A DNA stretch of 64,000 nt from Streptococcus sp. 29887 (GTDB lineage: Bacteria > Bacillota > Bacilli > Lactobacillales > Streptococcaceae). The notes under the pieces were generated by a model. That model saw only the letters and a list, made by a program, of their open reading frames with translations, was not told where the DNA came from and made no database searches. Location: positions 1,454,001-1,518,000 of the forward strand of contig NZ_CP118735.1 in NCBI RefSeq assembly GCF_032595075.1, written 5' to 3'. The number at the start of each line of letters is the position of its first letter. Position 1 is the first letter of the stretch. A program made the translations under genes and the position numbers. Shown one piece after another: positions 54,296-63,506 of this stretch.

Positions 54296-56094
54296 TTATG
54301 AACACCTTTCTCAACGAGAGCTTCCAACTCTGTCAGGCGGGCTTCAAAGACCTTGAAGGCATCGTTGAGATAGTCTTCCTTGGTCATATCCACGCCAGCT
54401 TTTGCGATGACATTGAGTGGATAATCAGAGCTACCAGCCTTGAGGTAGTTGAGGTAGTTTTCCTTGTCCTCTGGGCTACCATTGACAATCTTGTCTGCCA
54501 AAGCAGAGGCTGCCGCAAAGCCAGTTGAATATTGGTAAACATAGAAATTGTAATAGAAATGTGGAATACGAGCCCACTCATACTGAATCAGTGGATTTTC
54601 TTCCGCAGACAAGCCGTAATACTTCTCGTTAAGTTCCCCGTAAAGTTGGTTGAGGAAGTCTGCTGTCAAGACCTGACCTTCTTGGTCTGCTTTGTAAATA
54701 GCCTGCTCAAACTCTGCAAACTGGGTTTGACGGAAGACAGTTCCACGGAAGCCGTCGAGGTAGTGGTTGAGAATGGCAAAGCGGGTCTTGTCGTCTTCTA
54801 CTTCTGCCAAGAGCTTCTCTGTCAAGAGATTTTCGTTGGTAGTCGAAGCAATCTCCGCCAAGAAGATAGAATAGTGACCATAGACATAAGGCTGGTTCTG
54901 ACGAGTCAACATAGAATGAAGCGAATGCCCTGTTTCGTGAATGAGGGTGTACATATTGTCCAAATTGTCCTGCCAGTTGAGGAGCATGAAGGCGTTGGTG
55001 TCATAAGCACCACCTGAATAAGCTCCTGAACGCTTGCCTTCGTTGACATGGACATCAATCCAGCGGTTTTCAAAGGCTTCTTTAACAATGGCCGCGTACT
55101 CATCACCAAAGATGTTCAAGGTGTCCGCACAGGTAGCCAAGGCTTCTTCATAAGTGACTTTTGTATCTGTGCTAGAAAGCGGTGTGTACATATCGTACAT
55201 CTTAAGATCATCGATTCCCAAGAGTTTCTTACGCAAATTGATGTAGCGGTGCAAGAGCGGGAGGTGCTTGTTGACTGCTGACACTAATGTATCGTATACG
55301 GACTCTGGGATGAAGTTGGCTGAAAGGGCTGCGTGGCGGGCAGAGTCGTACTTGCGCAAACGAGCTTTCAGGTTATTGACCTTAACGTTAGACTGAAGGG
55401 TCTTGGCGTAAGTATGCTGGAACTGCTCGTAGGTTTCGTACAGAGCCTCGTAGGCTTCTTGACGCACTTCACGGTTCTGTGATTCCATAAAGTGGATGTA
55501 GTTGCCGTGAGAAAGTGGTACCAAGTGACCATCTTCATCAGCGATTTCTGGGAAACGCAGGCTGGCATTATCCAAAACAGAGAAGGTTTCAGATGGTGCT
55601 TCAAAAATCTCGCTGGTCGCCGCAAGGACTTCTTCCACTTCTTGTGACAAGATGTGGTCCTTGGCTGACAAGAGTTTTTCAAACTGGTGGCTGTACTGAA
55701 CAAGGGCTGGTTCTTCTGCTTTAAAGGCTTCCAACTGCTCTTCGGTAATGGCCATAAATTCTGGCTCATAGAAGGCAAAAGTCTGAGAAAAAACTGAGTA
55801 AATGCTTAGAGCCTTAGCTTGAAATTCCTGGTACTTCCCTTCACGAGTGTCTTGGTCATTTTTCATGGACGCATAGACATAGAGCTTTTCAAGTCGACGC
55901 ATAAGTCCAAGCTGGGTTTCGCTAATCTCCAAGAGACTCTTAGCAGAATCCAGCAAGTGACCTGCAAAAACCTTGGCCTTGTCTGTTTCTACCTGGATAG
56001 CCTCCAACTCAGCTTCCCAAGCCTCATCTGTTGGGAAAATTGTGGTCAAATCCCACTGGTATTTTTCTTCGATTTCATAGCGTTGTTTAGACAT
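54292..56094 (-). CDS. pepF: Oligoendopeptidase F
   Basis: 600 residues from [26 protein letters not shown] lies 7 nt before the ATG at 56094. The M3-family zinc motif HETGH (about residue 388) sits in [14 protein letters not shown], with the third ligand in the following EIASTTNE segment. It cuts 7-17-residue peptides in the cytosol. In streptococci pepF normally follows coiA; here a two-gene defence module separates them. Confidence 0.95.
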   Translation of the reverse strand: MSKQRYEIEEKYQWDLTTIFPTDEAWEAELEAIQVETDKAKVFAGHLLDSAKSLLEISETQLGLMRRLEKLYVYASMKNDQDTREGKYQEFQAKALSIYSVFSQTFAFYEPEFMAITEEQLEAFKAEEPALVQYSHQFEKLLSAKDHILSQEVEEVLAATSEIFEAPSETFSVLDNASLRFPEIADEDGHLVPLSHGNYIHFMESQNREVRQEAYEALYETYEQFQHTYAKTLQSNVKVNNLKARLRKYDSARHAALSANFIPESVYDTLVSAVNKHLPLLHRYINLRKKLLGIDDLKMYDMYTPLSSTDTKVTYEEALATCADTLNIFGDEYAAIVKEAFENRWIDVHVNEGKRSGAYSGGAYDTNAFMLLNWQDNLDNMYTLIHETGHSLHSMLTRQNQPYVYGHYSIFLAEIASTTNENLLTEKLLAEVEDDKTRFAILNHYLDGFRGTVFRQTQFAEFEQAIYKADQEGQVLTADFLNQLYGELNEKYYGLSAEENPLIQYEWARIPHFYYNFYVYQYSTGFAAASALADKIVNGSPEDKENYLNYLKAGSSDYPLNVIAKAGVDMTKEDYLNDAFKVFEARLTELEALVEKGVHK

Positions 56095-56216
56095 AATATA
56101 TCCTCCGTAGCTCATATTCTATCATAAAAAAGACCCTCTTTCCAATGGAAAGTGGATGCTTACAGGTTATTGCAGAATAGCATTTAAAACAAGAAATATC
56201 TGAAATTGCAACTACT

Positions 56217-56846
56217 TTAACTCGGTGCTCCCTTCAGCTTCTTTTCAAGATAAGCAATAATAATTCCTTTATAGGATGAACCTGTTTTAGCTTGATACTT
56301 TTCCAGTAGCTTTTCTACCTGCCCCTTCTTCATGGACTTTTCTTTATGTTTTTTAGAAATAAAGTATTGAAAGGCATTCAGTGCTGATTTCCTCCCCTTT
56401 TTTAATTCATCCTGGTTCAAATTCAATATTTTATCAAGATCATTTGCGTATAATTTTGATTGAATTGTACCATCAGAAGATTTATAAGATATTGTTAACA
56501 TATGACCGCGATTTAATGGACTTATTGTTAATTCTCTATTGCCTTTTTTGGTATCACAGGTTTGTTGTTTATTACTTTTACCTTCAAATCCTTTACAGAC
56601 TGCCAATAAATTCAAATACTCCAATTGCTTATCAGGTTCAGAAGATTGGGAATAATAATGTTCAATTTTCATATCATTAGATGTAATCTTCCGCATGCAG
56701 TAGGCACATAGTTCCTTCTGTTCATCTAATAAACTTTTTTTCAGTATTTCTTTAATATCACTTGGCAGATCTTGGTAGCTCGCGTTCGGTTGTCGTTTAT
56801 ACTGAAGAAATCTATTCGGTTGCCTACCTTTTTTTATTAGAATCAT
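56217..56846 (-). CDS. ptuB: Septu-type HNH nuclease PtuB
   Basis: 209 residues. The HNH core reads C47-A-Y-C50, then IEHYYS with E62-H63, LNLLAVCKGF, and CD-TKKGN with Asn103, the zinc-bound TIGR02646-like arrangement found in PtuB and retron-linked HNH proteins. The C-terminal third is Lys-rich. Its ATG overlaps the stop of the ATPase gene by 4 nt (ATGA), so the pair is translationally coupled. In Septu, PtuB is the DNA-cutting effector controlled by PtuA. No reverse transcriptase or msr/msd is seen nearby, which argues against a retron. Confidence 0.85.
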   Translation of the reverse strand: MILIKKGRQPNRFLQYKRQPNASYQDLPSDIKEILKKSLLDEQKELCAYCMRKITSNDMKIEHYYSQSSEPDKQLEYLNLLAVCKGFEGKSNKQQTCDTKKGNRELTISPLNRGHMLTISYKSSDGTIQSKLYANDLDKILNLNQDELKKGRKSALNAFQYFISKKHKEKSMKKGQVEKLLEKYQAKTGSSYKGIIIAYLEKKLKGAPS

Positions 56847-58141
56847 TCCAGCTCCTCAAAAAAATTCTCTAATTCTAGGGATGTTTGGGCCGCAATGACT
56901 TCTGAGTCATTTTCGCCCAATAATTCTTTTAATCGATCTATTAATTCACCTGCTTGACTTAAATCATTTGAGTCTAGTTTGTCATGAATTTCTGTAATAA
57001 GACTCCTAACTTCACTAGGGCGATATTCTGTTCCCATAATAAATTGCAAAATATCTCTAATATCTTTACCGTAACTATTTTCAACAGTTTCAATGATACC
57101 ATTATTAAGTAATCTTAAATATTCTGTTTTTAAGTTGGAGATAACAATTGGTGAATGGGTTGTCGTAATAAATTGTACATTTGGAAATGTATCTAGCAAT
57201 GTGTTTAAAATCTTACTTTGCCAAGAAGGATGAAGATGCATATCTATCTCATCAATCAATACTAAACCAGGTGTTTCTAAGACACAATCCAATAATTGAG
57301 GGTTAAGCATAGCCATCCGTGAGGCAATATCTGCAACCATTGTCATAGTAATCCGAATACCATCGCTAAACATATGTAGGGGTAATTTTTCTATCCTTCC
57401 ATCACTATACGAATAGGTAATTTCAATCTCTTTTGACTTTACTGAATAAGCAATTGCAACGTCTGAAACTAAATTAGGATGTCCTGATAAAAAACAACGT
57501 TTCATCGCTTTTTTAACAGCCTCAAGTTCAGGAATAAGTTTACCTTCCTGCAATTGAATTAAGGTCATATCCTCAAACCAACGGAATAATTGTTTTTCGT
57601 TGGTTCCCGAAGAAAGAGCATCTGAATAGCCATCCATACGGGTACTTTTTTTCTTGTGATTTCCCGTTCTATTTGTCTTTTTTTTGTAAAGTCTTCCTGT
57701 ACCATAATATGCGATAATCGGAAGAACTAGATTGACATCGCCTTCTTGAATTTGCTTTTGATATCTATAACCCACCTCAATCAGTTCACCTGCTTCCTTA
57801 ACAGTTGTACGATTCTTCTGACCCCTGAGTTCTCTTACCCAATTCAATTCCTTCCCATCCATTATTCCCCTTGATGAAATAACTACAGGATATTGACTCT
57901 GTGTATCTACAACACTACCAATAGCAAATGTCCTTCTTAGTGCATCATCTTTGTTAATTGGCAGACTATAAGACATAGGTATTTTAGCGAAATATGTTCC
58001 AACTGAAATGGCAATGGCATCTAAAATCGTTGACTTTCCTGACCCATTAACTCCAGCAATCACAGTACATCTCTCATTTAGGGCAAGGTCTAACGATTCA
58101 AAACATCTAAAATTTTTAAGGTGTAAACTAGTTAATTTCAT
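56843..58141 (-). CDS. ptuA: Septu-type AAA/ABC ATPase PtuA
   Basis: 432 residues. Opening LTSLHLKNFRCFESLDLAL and Walker A GVNGSGKS (residues 30-37) are typical of the RecF/SMC-like ATPases of defence systems. The signature region is FSDGIRITMTMVADIASRM (about 268-286) and Walker B is LVLIDEIDMHLHPSWQ (293-308). A central insertion is rich in KKK (KKKTNRTGNHKKK). With the HNH partner this is a Septu system. It has its own promoter and lies between coiA and pepF, normally neighbours, so it is an acquired island. Confidence 0.87.
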   Translation of the reverse strand: MKLTSLHLKNFRCFESLDLALNERCTVIAGVNGSGKSTILDAIAISVGTYFAKIPMSYSLPINKDDALRRTFAIGSVVDTQSQYPVVISSRGIMDGKELNWVRELRGQKNRTTVKEAGELIEVGYRYQKQIQEGDVNLVLPIIAYYGTGRLYKKKTNRTGNHKKKSTRMDGYSDALSSGTNEKQLFRWFEDMTLIQLQEGKLIPELEAVKKAMKRCFLSGHPNLVSDVAIAYSVKSKEIEITYSYSDGRIEKLPLHMFSDGIRITMTMVADIASRMAMLNPQLLDCVLETPGLVLIDEIDMHLHPSWQSKILNTLLDTFPNVQFITTTHSPIVISNLKTEYLRLLNNGIIETVENSYGKDIRDILQFIMGTEYRPSEVRSLITEIHDKLDSNDLSQAGELIDRLKELLGENDSEVIAAQTSLELENFFEELE

Positions 58142-58182
58142 CTCAATCCTCTGGTATCTTTAATCTAGAATATTCTCTATTT

Positions 58183-58213
58183 ATTATAACATAAAAAGCA
58201 AGCTCTTATGTTA
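58183..58213 (-). promoter_or_regulatory. Septu promoter overlapping an inverted repeat at the coiA end
   Basis: Minus-strand TGT-TATAAT (hexamer 58183-58188). An 8-bp inverted repeat TAACATAA / TTATGTTA (58187-58213) spans from the -10 into the coiA stop codon. It may be a weak coiA terminator or an operator. Confidence 0.5.
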
Positions 58214-59183
58214 GGAGATTGTAAACTCCATCAGGAGTATACCTATTTTTAAAGTAAATAGTCGGCGGATACAGGACTTGTTTTTCCTTGTCTTGCATTT
58301 TGTCATAAAACTTATCAAAAGCTAGATAAATTGGTGTCAGGTCTTGTTTGATTTGGGCAAAGCCAATGGCAGAGCGGGGCAGACGATAGTGGGGATACCA
58401 GTCTAGTGCTGTCTTGGTCAGTAAATTTTCTCCACGACCATAAGCTTCTGCCTGCAGAGCTAACCATTTTGGGGTTTTGTAGTAAAGTTGTCGAGCAATA
58501 TATGCTGGTAAATCTCTATCCAATCTACAATTCATACGAGATAAGGCTTGTTTGGCAAAGGGCAATCGCAATATATCCAGTAAGTTTCCTTGACCGAAAG
58601 GAAAAACCTTGGTCAGACAATGCACCTTGCCCCGCAAGTCTTCATGAATGAGGTAGCGAAGTCGCAATTCCTTTCTTTCATCATCCAACTCCCAGAGATG
58701 AAAGCCCGTGTTCATACTAAAGGAGAGAAACTGCTTATGCAATTTGGTCAGTCGTTCCTTGAGCCAGAGGTCCTTGCCTAGCAACCAAAGAACTTGAAAG
58801 CCAGCTTCATGATAGGCCCGCGTTCGTTCTTGCAAGCGAGAAATTGATAGACTGGAGCATTGGACTTCTAAGGCTAGTCGCTTATTCACCAATAAATCTG
58901 CTAGTTGGTTGAGCTCTGGTAGGTATTTTTCCAGCTCAACCTGCTCCACTCCTACCAGCCAGCTATAGAGCTCAGATTTGAGGGAGAGATGCTGGGTAGA
59001 TTCATTCTCCGTAAAAAACGGACACTCTTTCCGACTAACATGGGCAAAGTGCGGTCGCATGATTTTGCCGGAACGGTAGCGGACTGGACTGGAACATAGG
59101 GGACAATAAAAGTCATCAGCTCCAAAATTGGCAAGTTCTAGAATATTAAACAAGTGATTGGTTTTATTTTTTACGATAAACAT
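58206..59183 (-). CDS. coiA: Competence protein CoiA family
   Basis: 325 residues. FYCPLCSSPVRYRSGKIMRPHFAHVSRKECPFFTENESTQHLSLKSELYSWL carries the Cys pair and the His motif at the N-terminus. A nuclease-like central part follows (EVQCSSLSISRLQERTRAYHEAGFQVLWLLG), fitting the CoiA domain. CoiA is needed for transformation after DNA uptake, with RecA. A SigX/ComX cin-box 21 nt upstream of the ATG shows late-competence control. Confidence 0.9.
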   Translation of the reverse strand: MFIVKNKTNHLFNILELANFGADDFYCPLCSSPVRYRSGKIMRPHFAHVSRKECPFFTENESTQHLSLKSELYSWLVGVEQVELEKYLPELNQLADLLVNKRLALEVQCSSLSISRLQERTRAYHEAGFQVLWLLGKDLWLKERLTKLHKQFLSFSMNTGFHLWELDDERKELRLRYLIHEDLRGKVHCLTKVFPFGQGNLLDILRLPFAKQALSRMNCRLDRDLPAYIARQLYYKTPKWLALQAEAYGRGENLLTKTALDWYPHYRLPRSAIGFAQIKQDLTPIYLAFDKFYDKMQDKEKQVLYPPTIYFKNRYTPDGVYNLLT

Positions 59184-59203
59184 ATTTTTTTCCTCATCCT
59201 ATT

Positions 59204-59211
59204 TATTCGTA
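59204..59211 (-). promoter_or_regulatory. SigX (ComX) cin-box of coiA
   Basis: Minus-strand TACGAATA, an exact match to the streptococcal late-competence promoter core, correctly placed upstream of coiA and preceded by a T run. Confidence 0.85.
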
Positions 59212-59287
59212 AAAGCTACCAATATGTTTCAAGGAGGTTACTTATTCTATTCCACTAGAAACCACTCTAAACCGTATAATATATAAT

Positions 59288-59316
59288 TTGTCTTCCTTAT
59301 ATTTTTTTGTTATAGT
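59288..59316 (+). promoter_or_regulatory. Promoter of the BTAD/STAND regulator
   Basis: TTGTCT, 17-nt spacer, TATAGT, 31 nt before the ATG at 59347; GGAGG is 9 nt from the start. Confidence 0.65.
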
Positions 59317-59346
59317 AAATATAAGAATATTTGGAGGTGTTTACTT

Positions 59347-62304
59347 ATGGCGCGTTTATCTTGTTCCCTATTGGGAACTCCGACTATCTCAGTCAATCAA
59401 ACGGAAGTCACACCGTCCTACGCAAAAATCAGTGCCCTGCTCTACTATCTCATCCTCAAAGGTGAGGCCAGTCGTGAAGAGGTTGCCACACTATTGTGGG
59501 GAAATAAAAATCCGGAAAAGGCTAGAAAAAACCTACGCAATACCATCTATCAGACCAATAGAGAATTAGGCATCGAGGCCATTATCAGCCCTAACAGGTC
59601 CATGCTAGCTATGAATCCTGATATAGACACCTCCTGTGATGTACAATTATTTTTATCAGACCCTGTGCACCAGCTCCATCTCTTCAAAGGAGAGTTTCTG
59701 GAAAATTTTTATATCAAGAATTGCCAGGAGTTTGACTTTTGGATAGAAAAAATCAAGTCCCAACTGGAAAAGACCTATCTGACTGCCTGTCAGCAGTTGC
59801 TGGAAAAACAAGAGCGCTTGTCTGACCTAGAGGGAGCTGAGAACCTCATCCTTCGGATGATTAGCATGGATGAATTCAATGAGGAACACTATCTTAGCTT
59901 GATGAAACTCTATTTAGAGGAAGGGCAGACTCGAAAAATTATTGAAACCTATCATCGCTTAGCGCAACTTTTGGATAGGGAGCTAGGAATCGGACCTGGT
60001 GAAGCGATAAAAAACCTCTATTATCAAGTAATCCGGGATCATACAGAGAAAAAAGACACTCAGTTAGCTCCCAAAACCGACTACTTTTATGGAAGAATTG
60101 AAGAAATCCATGCTCTCGAACATTTCCTAGCCTCTGTCTTAGAAACTGGTAGTCGTGCCTTTTTCCTCCACGGAGATGTCGGATCTGGAAAACGAAGCCT
60201 GGTCCGTCAGGTCTTGGCTAACCAAGGTCAACGTTTTTCTATCCTTCAAATCAACTGTTTACCAGAGGACCTCTACAAGCCTCACTCCATTTGGCAAAAG
60301 ATAAGTCGTAGCTACCAATGGCTTTTCCAAGAGAAATTGGATACAAGAATGTCTTTGGAAGAAACAAGGAACCGTGAAGACTTGATTGATGGTTTGGAAA
60401 AGACCTGTCAGAAACAAGCTATACTGTTTTTGATTGAGGATGCTCATTGGATGGATAAAGATAGTTTACAGGTAGTGCTGGACTGTATTCATGCTCTAAG
60501 TCGTGCTCCTCTAGCATTTCTATTGACCAGAAACTTGCGGCAAAATAAGGAGATGGATTACCTAGAGCATTACCTATCCAATCGTCAACTTGCAGAAAGA
60601 CTGGAGCTGAAAAACTTATCCTTCTCCGAAAGTCAGAATTTCTTGCAAGAAGTTAGCCAGCAGGCTGCTATCTCTGATATTGATCAGATTTACCACTACA
60701 GTCAAGGTAATCTCTTTCTCCTGGACCAATATGCCCAGCAAATCAGGGAGGGACGTGAATTCCATCCTCTAACGGCAGCTATTCGGTCAAAAATGGCTTT
60801 GCAGGTCCATGCCCTAGAGCCAAAAGAAGAAGAGTTGCTCAACTACCTCTCAACCTGTAGTGCTGGAAGTGATGTTAGTCTATTGGCTGATTTAATGGGA
60901 CTAAGCCATCATGAAATGGCTACCTTGGTTGATCAGCTAACCAACAAATCCCTGATCCTGCAAAAAGAGGTTGATGATCGACTGGAAGTGCAATTTCGTC
61001 AAGCTGTCTTAGGAGAATTTCTCTACGATCAGCTACCTCTATCAAAAAGAAGAATTTTGCATGAACAAATTGCCTTTCATCTAATCCAAAAATTACAACT
61101 TCAACCCAACAATAGCTCCTTATTACTCAAAATTTCAAGACATTTTACGGCTGCCAAGCAACCCCTGATGGCTCTGGAATATCGTTTAGATCACTTAAAT
61201 CTGGCAATCAAGTCGCACTACGATCTTTTTCCTTTGAGCTCTAGTAATGGCCAATTAAGCAGGGGCAAGGAAGAAGAGAATGTGATCTGGATCCAGGAAC
61301 AGTTGGCTGAGGTGCGGGAAACCATGGCCCATCTCGAAAAGCTTTATGGCGACCAGCGTCAGTTCCAGCTTCTCCAGGTCAGATTTGAATTTTATGAAGG
61401 TCGTTACTATATTCGAATTGGTAACTATCAGAAGGGGGTAAGCAGTATTCGTAAGGTGATCGCCAGAGCCCACGCGCTCCACAATCAAGATTATCTATTA
61501 AAGGGCTATCGACAGTTTATCCATTACTGCATACAAATTGAAAACATAAATGACCTGGGCTACTATGCTGAATTAGGTCTGGAAACTGCAATAGAGGCTA
61601 ATGATCACCAAGCCATCGGAATGTTTCTACGCTTTAAGGGACTTTTTAATCTCATGTTAGGGGATGAGGAGAAGGCTAGTCGTCTTCTCTACGAAGCTAT
61701 TGATTGCTTTAGTCTGACAGCTTCTATGCGGAAGAAATACGCCATTCAGATTGCGGCTGCCCTCGATTACTTGGCGGAGATGGCTCAGATTCGCAGAGAT
61801 TTTCTGACTGCCATCCACCTGCAAAAAGACGCTATCGAATTGGTGCAAGACCAGGCTCCTCAGTCATCTACTCTTGGTTTTTATATCGGCTTGGGTACTT
61901 CCTACTATCATCTGCAAGATTTTGACCAGGCTCATTCCATCTTTCAGGCGGCTATGCCAGAAGTCAATCAACAGATTTATCCTTGGAAAGAAGTGCAACT
62001 CAAGCTTTACTTGGCACTGCTAGGTTGCCAGCAACAAGACTACACAGGGGTTCATGACCTGCTCGACAGGAAGGAAGCCTTGATTTCTCGCTATTCTAAC
62101 CCGAGAGATAAGGGCATGATTTATTACCTGATGGCAAAATTAAAGAATGAAATGAATGACAACCCATCATTAAAGGAAGAATTTACTCATAAATTAGATA
62201 AAGACTTCAGCCACTACTACCACATCGCCAAACAATTTCTGAACCCTTATCGCGACCGTTTGCTTCTGGAAGATTTGGAGAATTTCATGAAAGCAACTAA
62301 ATAA
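59347..62304 (+). CDS. Large BTAD/STAND transcriptional regulator
   Basis: 985 residues. An N-terminal OmpR-like winged helix (LLGTPTISVNQTEVTPSYAKISALLYYLILKGEASREEVATLLWG) is followed by a BTAD-type helical domain to about residue 225 (RLAQLLDRELGIGPGEAIKNLYYQ). The P-loop GDVGSGKRS is near 276-284, Walker B LFLIEDAHWMD near 360. The C-terminal half is TPR-like. This is the SARP/AfsR-like layout of STAND regulators. It is convergent with hutG and shares a terminator, so control of histidine degradation genes is plausible but not shown. Confidence 0.85.
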   Translation: MARLSCSLLGTPTISVNQTEVTPSYAKISALLYYLILKGEASREEVATLLWGNKNPEKARKNLRNTIYQTNRELGIEAIISPNRSMLAMNPDIDTSCDVQLFLSDPVHQLHLFKGEFLENFYIKNCQEFDFWIEKIKSQLEKTYLTACQQLLEKQERLSDLEGAENLILRMISMDEFNEEHYLSLMKLYLEEGQTRKIIETYHRLAQLLDRELGIGPGEAIKNLYYQVIRDHTEKKDTQLAPKTDYFYGRIEEIHALEHFLASVLETGSRAFFLHGDVGSGKRSLVRQVLANQGQRFSILQINCLPEDLYKPHSIWQKISRSYQWLFQEKLDTRMSLEETRNREDLIDGLEKTCQKQAILFLIEDAHWMDKDSLQVVLDCIHALSRAPLAFLLTRNLRQNKEMDYLEHYLSNRQLAERLELKNLSFSESQNFLQEVSQQAAISDIDQIYHYSQGNLFLLDQYAQQIREGREFHPLTAAIRSKMALQVHALEPKEEELLNYLSTCSAGSDVSLLADLMGLSHHEMATLVDQLTNKSLILQKEVDDRLEVQFRQAVLGEFLYDQLPLSKRRILHEQIAFHLIQKLQLQPNNSSLLLKISRHFTAAKQPLMALEYRLDHLNLAIKSHYDLFPLSSSNGQLSRGKEEENVIWIQEQLAEVRETMAHLEKLYGDQRQFQLLQVRFEFYEGRYYIRIGNYQKGVSSIRKVIARAHALHNQDYLLKGYRQFIHYCIQIENINDLGYYAELGLETAIEANDHQAIGMFLRFKGLFNLMLGDEEKASRLLYEAIDCFSLTASMRKKYAIQIAAALDYLAEMAQIRRDFLTAIHLQKDAIELVQDQAPQSSTLGFYIGLGTSYYHLQDFDQAHSIFQAAMPEVNQQIYPWKEVQLKLYLALLGCQQQDYTGVHDLLDRKEALISRYSNPRDKGMIYYLMAKLKNEMNDNPSLKEEFTHKLDKDFSHYYHIAKQFLNPYRDRLLLEDLENFMKATK

Positions 62305-62326
62305 GCTCAACTACAATCATACAACC

Positions 62327-62365
62327 AAAAAGGAAGGACCTATTCACTGATAGTCCTTCCTTTTT
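62327..62365. terminator. Bidirectional terminator between the regulator and hutG
   Basis: Perfect 13-bp stem AAAAAGGAAGGAC / GTCCTTCCTTTTT; A and T runs on both sides serve both convergent genes. Confidence 0.9.
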
Positions 62366-62386
62366 CTAGTTATCGTAGGAAAAGTT

Positions 62387-63382
62387 TTATTTTCTGTCGT
62401 GTGTTTGCACCAAAATCCGTGTCAGATAGAAGATAAGCGTTGCAGCTAAGTTAGCCGTATGGTTGTCTATATCGTGGGGCGGTGAGGTTTCCACAATATC
62501 AATACCAACAATTTTATCACTAGCCGCCAGATATTGTAAGAGTAGGACGGCTAGGTTTGGATCGATCCCAAGAGATTGAATGGCACTAACACCTGGTGCA
62601 GCTCCAACTGCAAAACAATCCATATCAATGGTCAGGTGGATAGACTGCTGACCTTGGATAAATTCATCTAAGTAAGCGCATATTTTTTCATAGCCCATTA
62701 CATAGAGATTTTGTCCTGTTAAAAAGGAAATAGCTTCTGATTTGGCAACAAAGTCAAAGAGAAAAAGATTGGTATTATGTTCTTGGATCCCTAAGGCTAA
62801 GTAAGGAAATTCATAGCCCCTCGCCTTACAGTCATCGTAAATCTGCCGAAAACCAGTACCAGAATTTGGACCAGTCTGGTCATAAGGGCGAAGATCAAAA
62901 TGTGCATCGAAGTTGATAACAGCGACAGGTTCTTCCTGTTCCAAGCCAGCCTGTAATCCCTTGTAGTGCCCATAGGCTGTTTCGTGGCCTCCACCCAGGA
63001 CAATCGGAAAGAGATTTAACTCCAGCATGCGCTGAACCGCTGCAGCCAAACTGTCCTGCAATTGAGCCAAGCTACAATTGGGACCATCTATATCCCCTAC
63101 ATCGTAAATCTTGACTTCTTTGCCCAGATGCCAGGGAAGTTTAGCCAATTGGGTTCGGATACTGCTAGCCCCCTCTACTGCTCCAACACGTCCATGATTG
63201 ATATAGACACCCTTGTCGCTCTTAAAACCAATAATCCCAAAATGCTTTCCATCAAAGCGTTTCAGCGTCTGGTCATTAAGATCGATAAATTCCATCACCA
63301 TGCCCCATTTGGCAGTATAGAGATCATCATCAAACCCTCTTTGATAATAGGGATAGGTCATTGGATAATAGTTACTTAGCAT
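62387..63382 (-). CDS. hutG: Formimidoylglutamase
   Basis: 331 residues of the arginase/ureohydrolase fold. The metal-binding motifs are [22 protein letters not shown] and [17 protein letters not shown], with EVSPP-like [12 protein letters not shown] near the end. With the adjacent hutH fragment this identifies HutG, which splits N-formimidoyl-glutamate to glutamate and formamide, the last step of histidine breakdown, in the cytosol. It lies 124 nt downstream of hutH. Confidence 0.92.
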   Translation of the reverse strand: MLSNYYPMTYPYYQRGFDDDLYTAKWGMVMEFIDLNDQTLKRFDGKHFGIIGFKSDKGVYINHGRVGAVEGASSIRTQLAKLPWHLGKEVKIYDVGDIDGPNCSLAQLQDSLAAAVQRMLELNLFPIVLGGGHETAYGHYKGLQAGLEQEEPVAVINFDAHFDLRPYDQTGPNSGTGFRQIYDDCKARGYEFPYLALGIQEHNTNLFLFDFVAKSEAISFLTGQNLYVMGYEKICAYLDEFIQGQQSIHLTIDMDCFAVGAAPGVSAIQSLGIDPNLAVLLLQYLAASDKIVGIDIVETSPPHDIDNHTANLAATLIFYLTRILVQTHDRK

Positions 63383-63423
63383 GTTTTCTCCTAGTTATCG
63401 TCTTCATCATCAAACTCTGACAG

Positions 63424-63459
63424 AATAGGAGGTCTTGTTCCTTGATAAGACCTCCTATT
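63424..63459 (-). other. Perfect 13-bp hairpin between hutH and hutG
   Basis: AATAGGAGGTCTT / AAGACCTCCTATT with a 10-nt loop. On the minus strand it is followed by CTGTC, not Ts, so it is not a normal terminator. It may set relative mRNA levels of hutH and hutG. Confidence 0.65.
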
Positions 63460-63506
63460 TAGTATATCTATCTAACTGCTTCCTGTCAAATTCTGTTCAG
63501 GCAGGC

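Noticed and set aside
56217-58141. Retron interpretation of the ATPase-HNH pair
   Set aside because: No reverse transcriptase frame and no msr/msd-like inverted repeats are found on either side, so the two-gene Septu reading is simpler.
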